A stretch of 13,793 bases of DNA from JAXHUM01 sp034189325 (GTDB lineage: Bacteria > Desulfobacterota > DSM-4660 > Desulfatiglandales > Desulfatiglandaceae), in NCBI GenBank assembly GCA_034189325.1, contig JAXHUM010000101.1, positions 1 through 13,793 on the forward strand, read 5' to 3'. Positions 7,264 through 13,793 of the stretch are shown here, one piece after another (within the stretch, counting starts at the first letter, position 1; every line of letters begins with the position of its first letter). The notes below the pieces were generated by a model, which was given only the letters and a program-made list of their open reading frames with translations, was not told the DNA's origin and ran no database searches. The position numbers and the translations under genes are program-made.

Positions 7264-8388
7264 ATGATACAATACGAAGGGGTGAGCAAGATCTTCGGTT
7301 CCGGACAGGAGGCCGTGACCGCCCTTAACAAGGTGACCCTTGAGATCGAGCAAGGGGATCTTGTCACCCTTCTGGGACCTTCGGGTTGTGGGAAAACGAC
7401 ACTCTTGCGCCTTACCAATCGGCTGCTTCCATTGACAAGTGGAACCATCAAGATCAATGGGCAGGATATCATGTCCGTTGACCAGGTGAAGTTGCGGCGA
7501 TCTATGGGGTATGCAATCCAACAGATCGGCCTTTTTCCAAACAAGACCATCTATGGAAACATCGCTGTTGTTCCACGTCTATTGGGTTGGGATGAAGACC
7601 GAATCAGGGAGCGAGTGGACGAACTCCTCTTGATGCTCCGTCTGGAACCGGACATCTTCCGCAGCCGATACCCGGCGGAACTCTCCGGAGGTCAACAGCA
7701 ACGCATCGGGGTCGCGCGATGTCTGGCAGCAGACCCTGAGATTCTGTTAATGGACGAACCTTTCGGCGCCATTGATCCTATCAACAGGGAAGAGATACAG
7801 AAGGAGTTTCTAAGGGTCCAGGCACAATTCAAAAAGACCATTGTCTTTGTAACCCATGATATCCATGAAGCCATAAGAATGGGCGATAAGATAGCCATTT
7901 TTCAGGAAGGGCGCTTGATTCAGTATGACACGCCTGAAATCACCCTGCTCCGCCCGGTAAATAGGTACATCGCCGACTTTGTGGGAACAGACCGGGCCCT
8001 CAAGATGCTGGGCCTGATGCGGGTTGCAGAAGCAATGAACAAAAAGCCCAAGAACATCATCAAGGGCTCGACAAGCACTCAGGAAGCGCTCAAATTCCTT
8101 GAGGAGAACGACTTTTCAGGTCTGATCATTATCCACCAGGATAAACCCATCGGTTATGTCCGTCAAAAGGCATTAAGGCACAAAAACACGGAAGTCAAAA
8201 AAATAGCAGAGCCCTGTCCGGTTATTGTCGGGATACATGACACATTAAGAGATGTTATGTCCAATATACTGATGCATGATGTGAGGGATCTATCTGTTAT
8301 TGATGACAATGGAGATTTCGCCGGCACAATCAGCTACAATGATATTCAAAAGTGCATCCTCAGCATCTATACAGGCAATAGAGGGTGA
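7264..8388 (+). CDS. opuCA: OpuC-type betaine/choline ABC transporter ATP-binding protein with CBS domains
   Basis: This 374-residue protein powers import of a quaternary ammonium compound. Its parts are Walker A GPSGCGKTT (38-46), Q-loop around Gln86-Gln87, signature LSGGQQQR (140-147), Walker B ILLMDEPFGAID (160-171) and the switch His198 in VTHD. The last 110 or so residues form a tandem CBS region, as in OpuCA and OpuBA, where it senses ionic strength or nucleotides and limits transport. The length fits OpuCA. GGGAG about 10 bases upstream supports the ATG at 7264. It is the first of four importer genes and is followed after 13 bp by the first permease. Placement inside a demethylation operon suggests uptake for catabolism as well as, or instead of, osmotic protection. 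Confidence 0.92.
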   Translation: MIQYEGVSKIFGSGQEAVTALNKVTLEIEQGDLVTLLGPSGCGKTTLLRLTNRLLPLTSGTIKINGQDIMSVDQVKLRRSMGYAIQQIGLFPNKTIYGNIAVVPRLLGWDEDRIRERVDELLLMLRLEPDIFRSRYPAELSGGQQQRIGVARCLAADPEILLMDEPFGAIDPINREEIQKEFLRVQAQFKKTIVFVTHDIHEAIRMGDKIAIFQEGRLIQYDTPEITLLRPVNRYIADFVGTDRALKMLGLMRVAEAMNKKPKNIIKGSTSTQEALKFLEENDFSGLIIIHQDKPIGYVRQKALRHKNTEVKKIAEPCPVIVGIHDTLRDVMSNILMHDVRDLSVIDDNGDFAGTISYNDIQKCILSIYTGNRG

Positions 8389-8401
8389 GCGGATTGGAAA
8401 C

Positions 8402-9070
8402 GTGAATACTCTTAATTTCATTCATGAAAACGCAGATATGTGCTGGACATTAACCCTGGAGCATATTGGGATCGTAGCTTTTTCGGTTTTTCTGGCCGCA
8501 CTCATAGCCATTCCCACAGGAGTTGCCATCACGCGGCATGATAAGATCGCCAAAAAGATTATGAACGGGGCCAACATTTTTATGACCATACCATCCATTG
8601 CCCTTTTTGGACTCATGCTGCCCGTCTTATCACTCATCGGGCATGGTCTGGGAAAAGTGCCTGCCGTCATAGCCTTGATTGTCTACAGCCAGTTGCCTAT
8701 TATCCGAAACACCTTTGTGGGTATTAAAAATGTCCCTCCTGAACTCGTGGATGCAGGACGGGGACTCGGCATGAATGGCTGGACAAGATTGAGAGAGATC
8801 GAGATACCCCTGGCTATTCCCGTCATCGTTGCCGGTCTGCGCACCGCTGCTGTCATGAATATCGGCATCGCCGCCATAGCGGCCTATATCGGCGCCGGTG
8901 GTCTGGGAGTCTTTATCCAGCAGGGCATTGCACGGGCATATGAGGAAATGATAATGACCGGGGCCATCATGGTAGCGGTCCTGGCCATATTTGTTGATGC
9001 CTCAATGGCGCTCCTTGAGAATATCCTGACTCCAAAGGGGGTCAAGATCGGAAGGACGTTGGGACAATGA
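8402..9070 (+). CDS. opuCB: OpuC-type betaine ABC transporter permease 1
   Basis: This 222-residue inner-membrane protein has about five or six hydrophobic segments. The cytoplasmic EAA-type loop reads VDAGRGLGMNGWTRLREIEIPLAIP and ends in the family hallmark IGAGGLG, the docking surface for the ATPase. I place the start at GTG 8402, which gives the short N-terminus normal for OpuCB/OpuBB (residues NTLNFIHENADMCWTL before the first membrane helix). The frame stays open back to an ATG at 8300, but that would overlap the ATPase gene by almost 90 bp with non-family sequence. The ribosome binding site is weak, so translation may depend on coupling to the upstream stop 13 bp away. The stop overlaps the next gene's start by four bases. 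Confidence 0.88.
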   Translation: MNTLNFIHENADMCWTLTLEHIGIVAFSVFLAALIAIPTGVAITRHDKIAKKIMNGANIFMTIPSIALFGLMLPVLSLIGHGLGKVPAVIALIVYSQLPIIRNTFVGIKNVPPELVDAGRGLGMNGWTRLREIEIPLAIPVIVAGLRTAAVMNIGIAAIAAYIGAGGLGVFIQQGIARAYEEMIMTGAIMVAVLAIFVDASMALLENILTPKGVKIGRTLGQ

Positions 9071-9804
9071 GTAAGGCATGTGAAAAGGCCTATCGTCTTG
9101 CTCTTCTTGTTGTCTTGCTGGCTGCAGGCGTCTTACTGGAGCGGGCCGGATTGATTGAATATTTATCCGACCCCTTTGAAATAGATTATACCCTCAGGTT
9201 GATGGGTCAGCATATCCGGATGGTTGTGGTAAGCATGGTTATGGCCACGGCCCTGGGTTTGATGCTGGGCATAATCTTTTCCAGACCAAAATTCAAGAGA
9301 TATACGGGCGTCATCATGTATGTTGTGGGGCTGGGGCAGACGATTCCCTCCCTGGCTGTAATAGCTCTTGCCATGAGTTTCTTGGGAATCGGGTTTAAGG
9401 CAGCTATCTTTGCCCTGTTCATATATTCTGTCCTGCCCATAGCGCGAAACACTCTTGCGGGAATCACCGCGGTGCCTCCATGGGTCATAGATGCCGCCAA
9501 GGGCATGGGAATGTCAGCTAGTCGAATCCTTTTCCAGGTCGAAATTCCACATTCAATGAGTGTGATTCTAGCCGGGTTCAGGGTGTCGCTCGTAATAAAC
9601 ATAGGAACAGCAGCACTGGCCTTCCTTATCGGCGCCGGTGGTCTGGGAGAGCATATCTTCATAGGCATTGACCTGATGCGGTACGACAAACTCCTTGCAG
9701 GAGCTATTCCAACGACACTATTGGCGCTCTTAGCAGATTATCTATGTGAACTCCTGGGTTTCCTGATTATCCCAAAGGGCCTTCGTCTGCAACAGGAAAC
9801 CTAG
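9067..9804 (+). CDS. opuCD: OpuC-type betaine ABC transporter permease 2
   Basis: The 245-residue second permease pairs with the first to form the heterodimeric membrane channel. It has a hydrophobic N-terminal helix (residues 9-25) and several further membrane segments. The coupling loop (VIDAAKGMGMSASRILFQVEIP) is followed by IGAGGLG. It is a distant paralogue of the first permease, with the same motif order. The ATG overlaps the stop of the upstream gene as ATGA, a sign of translational coupling and matched stoichiometry. The gene ends in TAG. Two separate permease genes plus a stand-alone binding protein is the OpuB/OpuC layout rather than the ProVWX or OpuA layout. Confidence 0.88.
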   Translation: MSKACEKAYRLALLVVLLAAGVLLERAGLIEYLSDPFEIDYTLRLMGQHIRMVVVSMVMATALGLMLGIIFSRPKFKRYTGVIMYVVGLGQTIPSLAVIALAMSFLGIGFKAAIFALFIYSVLPIARNTLAGITAVPPWVIDAAKGMGMSASRILFQVEIPHSMSVILAGFRVSLVINIGTAALAFLIGAGGLGEHIFIGIDLMRYDKLLAGAIPTTLLALLADYLCELLGFLIIPKGLRLQQET

Positions 9805-9849
9805 ACTTCACACAGATTTTAGATCTTTAAAACTGCCGTGAGGACTAAA

Positions 9850-10761
9850 ATGACAAACAGGATAGGTGGTCTTGTATTTGTTTGGCTTATTGCTTTGGCC
9901 TTGGTCATCGCACCGATCAAGGTTATGGCAGAGAAAAGAATTATCATTGGCGGTAAGAATTTTACGGAACAATATATACTGGCCGAATTGGCAAAGATAT
10001 TATTGGAAAGGAACGGTTTTCATGTAAAACTAAAGATCGGTGTTGGCTCTACGGTTGTCCGCCAAGCCCTGGAAAGCGATCAAATTGATTTCTATTATGA
10101 ATACACCGGCACGGCTTACACGGTGTATCACAAACAGAGCGATCGTGATGTGATGACCCACAAGGAGAGGTGCTATGAGTGGGTAAAAGAGGCCGACAGC
10201 AAGAAAGGGCTTGTCTGGCTCGACAAGGTCGAATTTAACAACACCTACACCCTTATTATGAGGAAAGAAAAGGCTCAAGAACTGGGGATCGCTTCTATAA
10301 GTGACTTGAGCCGGTGTATGAATAAAGATCCTGGAAAGCTTATCATTGGAGTTAATTCGGAGTTTTGGGAACGTCCGGACGGATTCAAGCCACTCATGAA
10401 ACTCTATGGTTTTCGTGTGCCTTATGACAGGGTAAAAAAAATGGACTCCGGTCTTGTATATAAGGCCCTCAAAGAGGAAAAAGTGGATGTTTCCATGGGA
10501 TTTGCCACTGACGGACGGATTGCGGCATTCGGCTTCATGAACCTGGAGGACAACAAATCCTACTTTCCCATATACAACCCCGCTCCTGTAATACGGGCTG
10601 AAGTATTAGATAGTTATCCGGAAATTCGTCCTATCTTAAAAATTATTACGAAAAACCTTACAACAAAGGAGATACAGAAGCTGAACGCTACAGTGGATAT
10701 CGAGCATAAGCAGATTAGAGAGGCAGCTCGCGACTGGTTGAAGACCAAGGGTCTGCATTGA
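9850..10761 (+). CDS. opuCC: Periplasmic quaternary-amine binding protein of the OpuC-type importer
   Basis: The 303-residue protein begins with a classic signal peptide: MTNRIGG, a hydrophobic core to about residue 22, and a probable signal peptidase I site after VMA before EKR. No lipobox cysteine is present, unlike the Gram-positive OpuCC lipoproteins, so it should be soluble in the periplasm of a diderm cell. The mature part has the OpuAC-type landmarks GGKNFTEQYI, DFYYEYTGTAYT and a Phe-Trp pair in NSEFWERPDG. These are aromatic-rich segments of the kind that cage trimethylammonium groups. Which betaine, choline or carnitine analogue is bound cannot be told. The ATG at 9850 has GAGG 6 bases upstream; a GTG at 9838 would add four residues. 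It follows the permease gene by 45 bp. Confidence 0.88.
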   Translation: MTNRIGGLVFVWLIALALVIAPIKVMAEKRIIIGGKNFTEQYILAELAKILLERNGFHVKLKIGVGSTVVRQALESDQIDFYYEYTGTAYTVYHKQSDRDVMTHKERCYEWVKEADSKKGLVWLDKVEFNNTYTLIMRKEKAQELGIASISDLSRCMNKDPGKLIIGVNSEFWERPDGFKPLMKLYGFRVPYDRVKKMDSGLVYKALKEEKVDVSMGFATDGRIAAFGFMNLEDNKSYFPIYNPAPVIRAEVLDSYPEIRPILKIITKNLTTKEIQKLNATVDIEHKQIREAARDWLKTKGLH

Positions 10762-10867
10762 CAATCAGATCGCCATTCTCCTCCTTGCATTCCCTTGGGA
10801 AGAGCAAAGAGATCGACTTCGGCAGCGTTTCATTTTACATAAACTTCTTATTGGATGAGATCAAGAT
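10762..10867. other. Longest gap inside the operon, before methyltransferase copy 2
   Basis: This 106-bp gap is the only one over 60 bp in the operon. It contains a perfect but short palindrome, TTCCC-TT-GGGAA at 10790-10801. I see no T-run after it, so it is not a terminator, and no convincing promoter pair. A weak ribosome binding site (GGATGAGA, 10853-10860) precedes the next ATG. An internal promoter or RNA-processing site here would separate importer and methyltransferase expression; this is speculation. Confidence 0.3.
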
Positions 10868-12100
10868 ATGGGATCAATTTTGAATGATTTAGCACCAAAT
10901 GAACAAAAGAAACATGAAGAATCTCCTTTAGAGGATAGAGAGTTTTTGGGCAGGATTCACAAGGATGCCCTTCGTGTGCTGGAGGAGGTAGGGGTCAAAT
11001 GCGAGTCTCAAGAGGTGAGACGGATTTTTGAAGACACCGGTATGGCCGCCTTTGACGAGAGCACAGGACATATTCATATACTCAGTCCTCTTGTGGACCA
11101 GGCCCTTCACACAACGCCTAAAAGGGATCAGTACTGGATCCCGGAAAACTCATTCGGGGTGGGAGGAACAGCGCCCTTTGTCTATGACGATGGGAGTGGT
11201 GATCTGGTGGAACCGACATTGGACCATCTTGTGAGGATAGCGCAAATCGTCAATGAAGCGGATGTCGTCAACTTCATGGCCAGAGGGGTCTTGATAAAAA
11301 ATCAGGAAGTGAAGGTCATGGATACGATGATCGAGAATTGCCACAAACCGATCTACGTGGCCGCCGTGACAGAGGCAGGAATCAACAGGGCCAGGGAAAT
11401 CCATGAGACAAGAGGGAAAATCACTGTCCAGTTCTCTCTCATAAACAGTCCTTTGAATATTATTGAAAGTATGATCGATCCGTTTCTCTCATGCGTGCGC
11501 ATGGGGATCCCCATATATGTCTCCACCATGCCCATGGCCGGCCTCTCAGGGCCTTATTCCATGTCGGGTCTTCTCACTCTGACCCATGCGGAGGGCCTTT
11601 TTGGAATTACCCTGGCCCAGCTCGTCAATCCCGGTATTACGGTAGTCCACGCAGGTCTTCCCTCTATTGCTAGTATTCAAAGAAACTATGCCGTAGACCT
11701 GGGTCTTATTTCACATAATATAGCAAACCTTATTCAGGACAAAATTAACAAGATGCTTGACATTCCCTCTATACAGACCGCCTGCACCACCTCTCAGGAA
11801 ACACCTAATCAGGAAGCGGAAGCAGATGGTATTAACGGATTTGCACTGATGAAGAAATTCGGCTTTCACCAGATGCGACACTCATTCGGATTCCTGAATG
11901 AGCTCATCTCCTTTTCCATAGCCAAACTGGAAAGGCATATAGAGCTTTGCAATGAAACAAGGCCTGATATGGCTCCCGACTATAACCTCGAACCCTATGA
12001 TACGGAGGGCTTTGAGGTTATCATGCGCAACGGAAGCAAGGCCAACTACATGAGGGATGATCATACCCTGAAACACACGGGCAAGGCCTTTCTACTTTAG
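10868..12100 (+). CDS. MttB-family (non-pyrrolysine) corrinoid-dependent amine methyltransferase, copy 2
   Basis: This 410-residue paralogue of the first methyltransferase is readily aligned along its length. In the barrel core (STMPMAGLSGPY through VHAGLPSIAS), 34 of 54 positions match copy 1 by direct counting. Landmarks are KDALRVLEEVGVKC near the N-terminus, GVGGTAPFVYDD, LTHAEGLFGI and NPGITVVHAG. The C-terminus ends GKAFLL, aligned with GKLFVD of copy 1, and both genes stop with TAG, so TAG is a real stop here. There is no internal TAG. The two copies differ most in the N-terminal 30 residues and around 11660-11830, where substrate specificity may lie. They may demethylate successive intermediates or different amines. 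The corrinoid protein they need is not in the window. The amidase gene follows 20 bp later. Confidence 0.85.
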   Translation: MGSILNDLAPNEQKKHEESPLEDREFLGRIHKDALRVLEEVGVKCESQEVRRIFEDTGMAAFDESTGHIHILSPLVDQALHTTPKRDQYWIPENSFGVGGTAPFVYDDGSGDLVEPTLDHLVRIAQIVNEADVVNFMARGVLIKNQEVKVMDTMIENCHKPIYVAAVTEAGINRAREIHETRGKITVQFSLINSPLNIIESMIDPFLSCVRMGIPIYVSTMPMAGLSGPYSMSGLLTLTHAEGLFGITLAQLVNPGITVVHAGLPSIASIQRNYAVDLGLISHNIANLIQDKINKMLDIPSIQTACTTSQETPNQEAEADGINGFALMKKFGFHQMRHSFGFLNELISFSIAKLERHIELCNETRPDMAPDYNLEPYDTEGFEVIMRNGSKANYMRDDHTLKHTGKAFLL

Positions 12101-12120
12101 ATCACGGGAGGAATCAGAAT

Positions 12121-13056
12121 ATGAAAGTCGCCGTATACCAGACCAGCCCAAGGCTGCTCGACCTCAAGGCCAACCTTGAAGATGTTATCACCAAGATACA
12201 TCAGGGTCGTGAAAAAGGTGCTCACCTGGTCGTGTTCCCGGAATTGGCCCTGACAGGGTATTTTGTCGGGCAAAGCTATCACGAGGTGGCCCTCAGGCTG
12301 GATTCCACTGAAATCAACCGCCTGGCATCTGCCACCAGGGGCACTGCGGCCGTGGTGGGCTTTATTGAAGAATCACCATCCATGAATTTCTACAACTCCG
12401 CCCTTGTAATGGTGGATGGCAGCATCCTTTTCTCATATCGCAAACTCAACCTGCCCAATTACGGCGTCTTCGAAGAAAGGAAATACTTCTCTTCCGGAAA
12501 ACAGGTTATGGTCTTTAATCTCCATGACTTCAATATTGCGGTCTTCATCTGCAATGACCTGTGGCACCCTTCCCTTCCCTATCTGGGCGTAACCAAAAAG
12601 GCGGATATCTTTATTACTATATTCAATTCTTCGCAAGGTTCTATGGGTGATGAATTCAGCAATATAGAAAGCTGGTCCATTATTAATAGCTTTTACTCTC
12701 GTGTTTTTGGAATTTATAATATCTGCGTAAATCGTGTGGGTGAGGAAAGTTTTGAGGAAAGACGGTCAACCTCTACGATATCACAAAACAGGACAAGACA
12801 AAGAACAGAATCTACACAAACATGCCGCACAGAGAGCTATCGATTCTGGGGAGGGAGCGAAATACTCAATCCCTTTGGAAAGCATGTTGCCAATGCCAGG
12901 CTCTACCAGGAGGATGAGATCTTCGGGGATATTCAGAGAGATCTGCTTCGCCGAAAGAAAATATTGCTCCCTTACTTGAGAAATGATGATCCCTATTTCA
13001 CACATCGAGAGCTTCAGAGTTTCTTATTCGACAAAAGCGGCGTCCACCCTCATTGA
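12121..13056 (+). CDS. Nitrilase-superfamily amidase (carbon-nitrogen hydrolase)
   Basis: The protein has 311 residues and a complete Glu-Lys-Cys triad: Glu41 in VVFPELALTGY, Lys108 in YRKLNLPNYGVFEE, and Cys144 in FICNDLWHP. The NYGVFEERKYF segment resembles the glutaminase domain of NAD synthetases and related amidases. It should hydrolyse an amide to acid and ammonia in the cytoplasm. Between NRVGEE (204-209) and FWGGSE (242-247) lie 32 residues rich in Ser, Thr, Arg and Gln. Family members I know have only a few residues there, so an insertion close to the catalytic domain is likely. GGGAGG (12106-12111) lies 9 bases before the ATG. It is the last gene of the operon and could reverse or follow the amide-forming reaction of the synthetase-like enzyme; the substrate is unknown. 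Confidence 0.82.
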   Translation: MKVAVYQTSPRLLDLKANLEDVITKIHQGREKGAHLVVFPELALTGYFVGQSYHEVALRLDSTEINRLASATRGTAAVVGFIEESPSMNFYNSALVMVDGSILFSYRKLNLPNYGVFEERKYFSSGKQVMVFNLHDFNIAVFICNDLWHPSLPYLGVTKKADIFITIFNSSQGSMGDEFSNIESWSIINSFYSRVFGIYNICVNRVGEESFEERRSTSTISQNRTRQRTESTQTCRTESYRFWGGSEILNPFGKHVANARLYQEDEIFGDIQRDLLRRKKILLPYLRNDDPYFTHRELQSFLFDKSGVHPH

Positions 13057-13365
13057 GACAGTAAAACTCATTCAATAGGTATCATCTCAAAAAATATGGG
13101 TACAGACAACTATCAGGGTCTCGAACCCGCCTGTCGTTGAAGTATTGTACGTAAAATAGAAAGCCACTGATATGCATGAGCGATAAGTATCTTCCAGCCC
13201 CCATTCGGTATGATACGGTAACCTTCGCTTTTTTCGACAAGTTGCAATAAAGACTATTTGCAAAAGAACCGGGAATGATTTGGCTAAAAGTGGTTTTTCT
13301 GTGTGGCGTGGCCCTGCAAGGAATATCATGCATTTTTCCATAGCACCATCCTGCCAGGTTCTGAT

Positions 13366-13432
13366 ATATGGGGTCCTGTTTTCCATATCGACTATTATTC
13401 ATAATAATGAAAATAGTCGGTACCCCTTTTTT
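13366..13432 (+). terminator. Two adjacent hairpins followed by a T-run, possible operon terminator
   Basis: ATATGG (13366-13371) pairs with CCATAT (13383-13388). Directly after it, CGACTATT (13389-13396) pairs perfectly with AATAGTCG (13412-13419) around a 15-base loop that contains its own ATTATT/AATAAT repeat. Six T follow at 13427-13432. The second stem is AT-rich and seven bases separate it from the T-run, so it is a poor intrinsic terminator. It lies 310 bp past the amidase stop. A structured RNA end or protein-binding site is an equally good reading. Confidence 0.25.
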
Positions 13433-13570
13433 CTCAACAAAGCCGACCCAAACCAACTATGAGCCTCATCAGGTAGCCTTATAGTGGATATTCACCAGGC
13501 AAGCACAGGCCCCTTTGGCCTGGTATAGCTCTTCCGGCCTCCTCTTTCCCTCCTACTTGCTGGAATTTAC

Positions 13571-13600
13571 TTGCTTTTCACTTTTTTTCTATTTTATAAT
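13571..13600 (+). promoter_or_regulatory. Possible promoter reading out of the right edge
   Basis: A perfect -10 box TATAAT (13595-13600) lies 18 bases after a poor -35 box TTGCTT (13571-13576). The surroundings are very AT-rich, so a chance match is quite likely. Nothing downstream within the window is a convincing gene; a GTG-initiated frame opens at 13771 but is cut by the edge. Confidence 0.2.
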
Positions 13601-13644
13601 TTATCGATTCCATTCTTGAATCTCTCCATTTTTTTTACATTGTA

Positions 13645-13793
13645 GAGCCTGTTTCAAAATGTTCCATTTTTTTTGAAGTCAAGGAAGGCACAAATTTGTA
13701 CTACAGCAATACATTGAGTATTCCGAGGATTAAAATCTGAGCCTGACATAGAGATCGCACAAAAGGGGGCGTGAGTGGGCCGGAAGGAGATGA
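13645..13793. mobile_element. Possible edge of an insertion-sequence-like or miniature element
   Basis: GAGCCTGTTTCAAAAT at 13645-13660 has the look of a terminal inverted repeat of insertion sequences and derived miniature elements. It follows a drop into AT-rich DNA. TCCA plus eight T occurs on both sides of this point (13625-13636 and 13663-13674). The rest to the window edge is non-coding and of different texture from the operon. The opposite end, if it exists, is outside the window, and I cannot name a family. This is pattern impression rather than proof. Confidence 0.25.

Larger units (their letters stand above)
13057..13793. other. Gene-free region downstream of the operon
   Basis: I find no convincing coding sequence in these 737 bp. 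A minus-strand frame of 124 codons (13082-13456) has no ribosome binding site, no recognisable motif and competing frames of similar length, so I treat it as chance. The contents I can describe are two adjacent hairpins with a following T-run (13366-13432), a short stem-loop CAGGCC/GGCCTG (13506-13522), an AT-rich block with a TATAAT box, repeated T-tracts, and a possible mobile-element edge near 13645. No clear intrinsic terminator immediately follows the amidase gene. Confidence 0.5.

Noticed and set aside
2138..12100. Pyrrolysine-containing MttB
   Set aside because: Neither methyltransferase gene has an internal in-frame TAG; the TAG codons fall at the aligned C-termini and TAG also ends the DUF2284 and permease 2 genes.
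12734..12979. Compensated frameshift in the amidase explaining the odd segment
   Set aside because: The alternative frame does not restore any recognisable amidase sequence, and the annotated frame keeps the motifs on both sides.
13110..13135. tRNA-like T-arm (GGGTTCGAGACCC on the minus strand)
   Set aside because: Only three pairs of the stem form, and no acceptor stem or anticodon arm could be drawn around it.
13082..13456. Minus-strand open frame of 124 codons
   Set aside because: No ribosome binding site, no recognisable domain, and other frames through the same region are open for similar lengths; it looks like chance in a gene-free stretch.
1..13793. CRISPR array
   Set aside because: No regularly spaced direct repeats of suitable length were seen anywhere in the window.

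Overview
The window reads as a chromosomal piece of an anaerobic, Gram-negative bacterium. A sulfate-reducing or syntrophic Desulfobacterota (old Deltaproteobacteria) is my best guess. The reasons are two non-pyrrolysine MttB-type methyltransferases, a DUF2284 cysteine-rich protein, and a periplasmic binding protein with an ordinary signal peptide and no lipobox. The taxonomic call is inference only.

Left part (1-2137): the start of an unidentified minus-strand gene runs off the left edge. A divergent plus-strand gene for a DUF2284 predicted metal-binding protein follows, then a MarR-family regulator. Next comes a gene-free stretch of about 400 bp with overlapping hairpins, a good sigma-70-type promoter, and a strong palindrome placed where a repressor operator would sit.

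Centre (2138-13056): nine or more genes on the plus strand with short gaps or overlaps look like one long operon. The order is MttB-family methyltransferase 1, class II glutamine-dependent asparagine synthetase-like enzyme, FAD amine oxidoreductase (DAO/sarcosine oxidase type), PhnP-like metallo-beta-lactamase-fold hydrolase, a complete OpuC-type betaine ABC importer (ATPase with CBS domains, two permeases, periplasmic binding protein), MttB-family methyltransferase 2, and a nitrilase-family amidase. The simplest reading is uptake and stepwise N-demethylation of a quaternary or tertiary amine. The importer brings in the compound, the MttB proteins move methyl groups to a corrinoid protein not encoded here, and the FAD enzyme oxidises the remaining secondary or tertiary amine. 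The unusual element is an enzyme that makes amides and one that breaks them in the same operon. This suggests that the substrate, or a carrier form of it, is handled as an amide. The exact substrate cannot be read from the sequence.

Right part (13057-13793): no convincing gene. It holds two adjacent hairpins followed by a T-run, an AT-rich stretch with a perfect TATAAT box, a repeated T-tract motif, and a sequence that may be the edge of an insertion-sequence-like or miniature element.
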